Source: Nitrosomonadales bacterium
GTDB taxonomy: Bacteria; Pseudomonadota; Gammaproteobacteria; Burkholderiales; Methylophilaceae
NCBI GenBank assembly: GCA_018657165.1
Contig: JABHXS010000019.1
Span: 1 to 6,585, forward strand
Reading direction: 5' to 3'
DNA: 6,585 nt
Below, piece by piece: positions 5,260 through 6,585 of the stretch (within the stretch, counting starts at the first letter, position 1; each line of letters starts with the position of its first letter). The translations under genes were made by a program, and so were the position numbers. The notes beneath the pieces were generated by a model. The model had not been told where the DNA came from and did not search any database. It worked only from the letters and a program-made list of their open reading frames with translations.

Positions 5260-6582
5260 ATGACTAAAAATGTAGTTGTCATTGGAACACAATGGGGCGA
5301 TGAAGGTAAGGGAAAAATTGTCGATTGGCTGACAGATCATGCCTCAGCTGTAGCCAGGTTTCAAGGTGGACATAATGCTGGCCATACACTTGTCATAGGT
5401 CAAGGATCAGATCAAAAAGAATATAAGTTAAACCTAGTTCCTTCAGGAATTATTCGGGAAGGAGTTGAATGTTACATAGGTAATGGTGTAGTTCTTGATA
5501 TAAATCATTTAATGAATGAGGTAGATGGCTTAGAAAAGAATGGCATTTCTGTTAGAGGTAGGTTAAATATAAGCGCTGGTTGCCCCTTAATTCTTGACTA
5601 TCATGTAGCATTAGATAGGGCCAGAGAAGCCATTCGCGCAAAAAGTAAAAAAATTGGGACGACTGGAAAGGGCATTGGTCCCGCCTATGAGGATAAAGTC
5701 GCCAGAAGAGCATTTAAGGTTTATGATTTATTTTTAAAACAAGAAGATATCTTAAGTAGACTAAAGGAGGTCCTTGATTATCATAATTTTGTTTTAACAA
5801 AATATTTAAATTCATCGCCGGTTGATGTTAATAAACAATTTGACTCTATGATCAATCAATCCGAATTTATTAAGCCCTTTGTATGCGATGTATCACAAAA
5901 GCTTTATGAAGCGAATCAGTCAGGCAAAAGTATTTTATTCGAAGGGGCACAAGGTGCTTTGCTAGATATTGATCATGGAACATACCCGTTTGTTACTTCT
6001 TCAAATTGCATATCAGGCCAAGCTTCCGCTGGAACAGGTGTAGGGCCATCCATGCTCAATTATATTCTTGGCATAACAAAAGCCTATACCACAAGAGTCG
6101 GGGGCGGTCCCTTTCCAAGCGAGTTGGATATTGATGATGAGTCTTCTCCTGGGTTCCAAATGTCTACAAAAGGGAAAGAGTTCGGAACAGTTACCCAAAG
6201 GAAAAGGAGGTGTGGCTGGTTTGATGCTGCTGCATTAAGGCGATCAGCAATGGTCAATGGTTTATCGGGTCTTTGTATTACAAAGCTAGATATACTTGAT
6301 GGCATTAAGACTTTGAAGGTATGTGTGGGTTATGAAATAGGTAATGATAAGATTGACCTTCTCCCCTTGGGTGCAGATCAGACAGAAAATTGTGAGCCAA
6401 TATTAATTGACATGCCTGGTTGGAGTGAAAATACGTATGGAATTAAAAATTGGGATGATCTTCCAAAAAATGCACAAAATTACATTTTAAAACTTGAGGA
6501 ATTATGTAATGTTCCGGTTCATATTGTTTCCACTGGACCAGAAAGGGACGAAACAATATTAATTAAGCACCCATTTGATTAA
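5260..6582 (+). CDS. purA: Adenylosuccinate synthetase
   Basis: PurA condenses IMP and aspartate using GTP to form adenylosuccinate, the first committed step to AMP, in the cytoplasm. The 440 residues are full family length. Visible motifs are the P-loop region GTQWGDEGKGKIVD (9-22) with the catalytic aspartate D14, GGHNAGHT (36-43) with the catalytic histidine H42, and GTTGKGIGPAYEDK (133-146). Further along are FEGAQGALLDIDHGTYPFVTSSN (227-249), TTRVGGGPFPSEL (277-289), GTVTQRKRRCGWFDAAALR (309-327) with the nucleotide- and aspartate-binding arginines, TKLDILDG (341-348) and STGPERDETI (424-433). The C-terminus KHPFD is normal. Q313 stands where E. coli has Gly302. The ATG follows hisZ by 12 nt, with a weak purine-rich AAGAAAG (5247-5253) upstream. 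The TAA stop ends three bases before the window edge, so any terminator lies beyond it. Confidence 0.97.
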   Translation: MTKNVVVIGTQWGDEGKGKIVDWLTDHASAVARFQGGHNAGHTLVIGQGSDQKEYKLNLVPSGIIREGVECYIGNGVVLDINHLMNEVDGLEKNGISVRGRLNISAGCPLILDYHVALDRAREAIRAKSKKIGTTGKGIGPAYEDKVARRAFKVYDLFLKQEDILSRLKEVLDYHNFVLTKYLNSSPVDVNKQFDSMINQSEFIKPFVCDVSQKLYEANQSGKSILFEGAQGALLDIDHGTYPFVTSSNCISGQASAGTGVGPSMLNYILGITKAYTTRVGGGPFPSELDIDDESSPGFQMSTKGKEFGTVTQRKRRCGWFDAAALRRSAMVNGLSGLCITKLDILDGIKTLKVCVGYEIGNDKIDLLPLGADQTENCEPILIDMPGWSENTYGIKNWDDLPKNAQNYILKLEELCNVPVHIVSTGPERDETILIKHPFD

Positions 6583-6585
6583 AAA

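Noticed and set aside
6013..6305. Two minus-strand open frames opposite purA
   Set aside because: They run antisense to the most conserved part of PurA, and their composition is what the reverse complement of glycine- and arginine-rich codons gives.

Overview
The window is one strand of tightly packed housekeeping genes from an AT-rich bacterium, with every gene on the + strand. The order is gltX (3' end only) - hfq - hflX - hflK - hflC - DUF2065 (yjeT-like) - hisZ - purA. The hfq-hflX-hflK-hflC-DUF2065-purA block occurs in gamma- and betaproteobacteria. A hisZ gene between DUF2065 and purA is, from my knowledge of these genomes, typical of Betaproteobacteria, and the HflX and PurA sequences also look betaproteobacterial. 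Low GC, very short spacers and shortened proteins suggest a streamlined, perhaps aquatic lineage such as the OM43/LD28 group of Methylophilaceae. That placement is an inference; no database search was possible.

Layout: positions 1-624 hold the C-terminal 207 residues of glutamyl-tRNA synthetase. A 25-nt AT-rich gap leads to hfq (650-859). hflX follows after 2 nt (862-1983) and overlaps the start of hflK (1967-3217). hflC follows after 10 nt (3228-4097). The DUF2065 gene starts with TTG directly after the hflC stop, in the same reading frame (4098-4286). hisZ starts 1 nt after that (4288-5247), and purA follows after 12 nt (5260-6582). No gap exceeds 25 nt, and I see no terminator, tRNA, mobile element, repeat array or CRISPR. 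The genes are probably one transcript relying heavily on translational coupling, because Shine-Dalgarno sequences are weak or absent. One plausible promoter lies inside the 3' end of gltX.

How the genes work together: Hfq is the sRNA chaperone and HflX a ribosome-associated GTPase. HflK and HflC form the SPFH membrane complex that surrounds and modulates the FtsH protease, and the small DUF2065 membrane protein is their usual neighbour. HisZ (histidine synthesis) and PurA (AMP synthesis) are metabolic passengers.

No new multi-gene system is visible. The observations most worth a second look are: an Hfq that keeps its proximal and distal RNA-binding residues but has lost the rim arginine patch and almost all of its C-terminal tail; a HisZ of 319 residues that lacks the C-terminal region found in typical betaproteobacterial HisZ; an HflX with NQID instead of NKID in the guanine-recognition motif; and hflC and the DUF2065 gene in one frame, separated by a single TAA.
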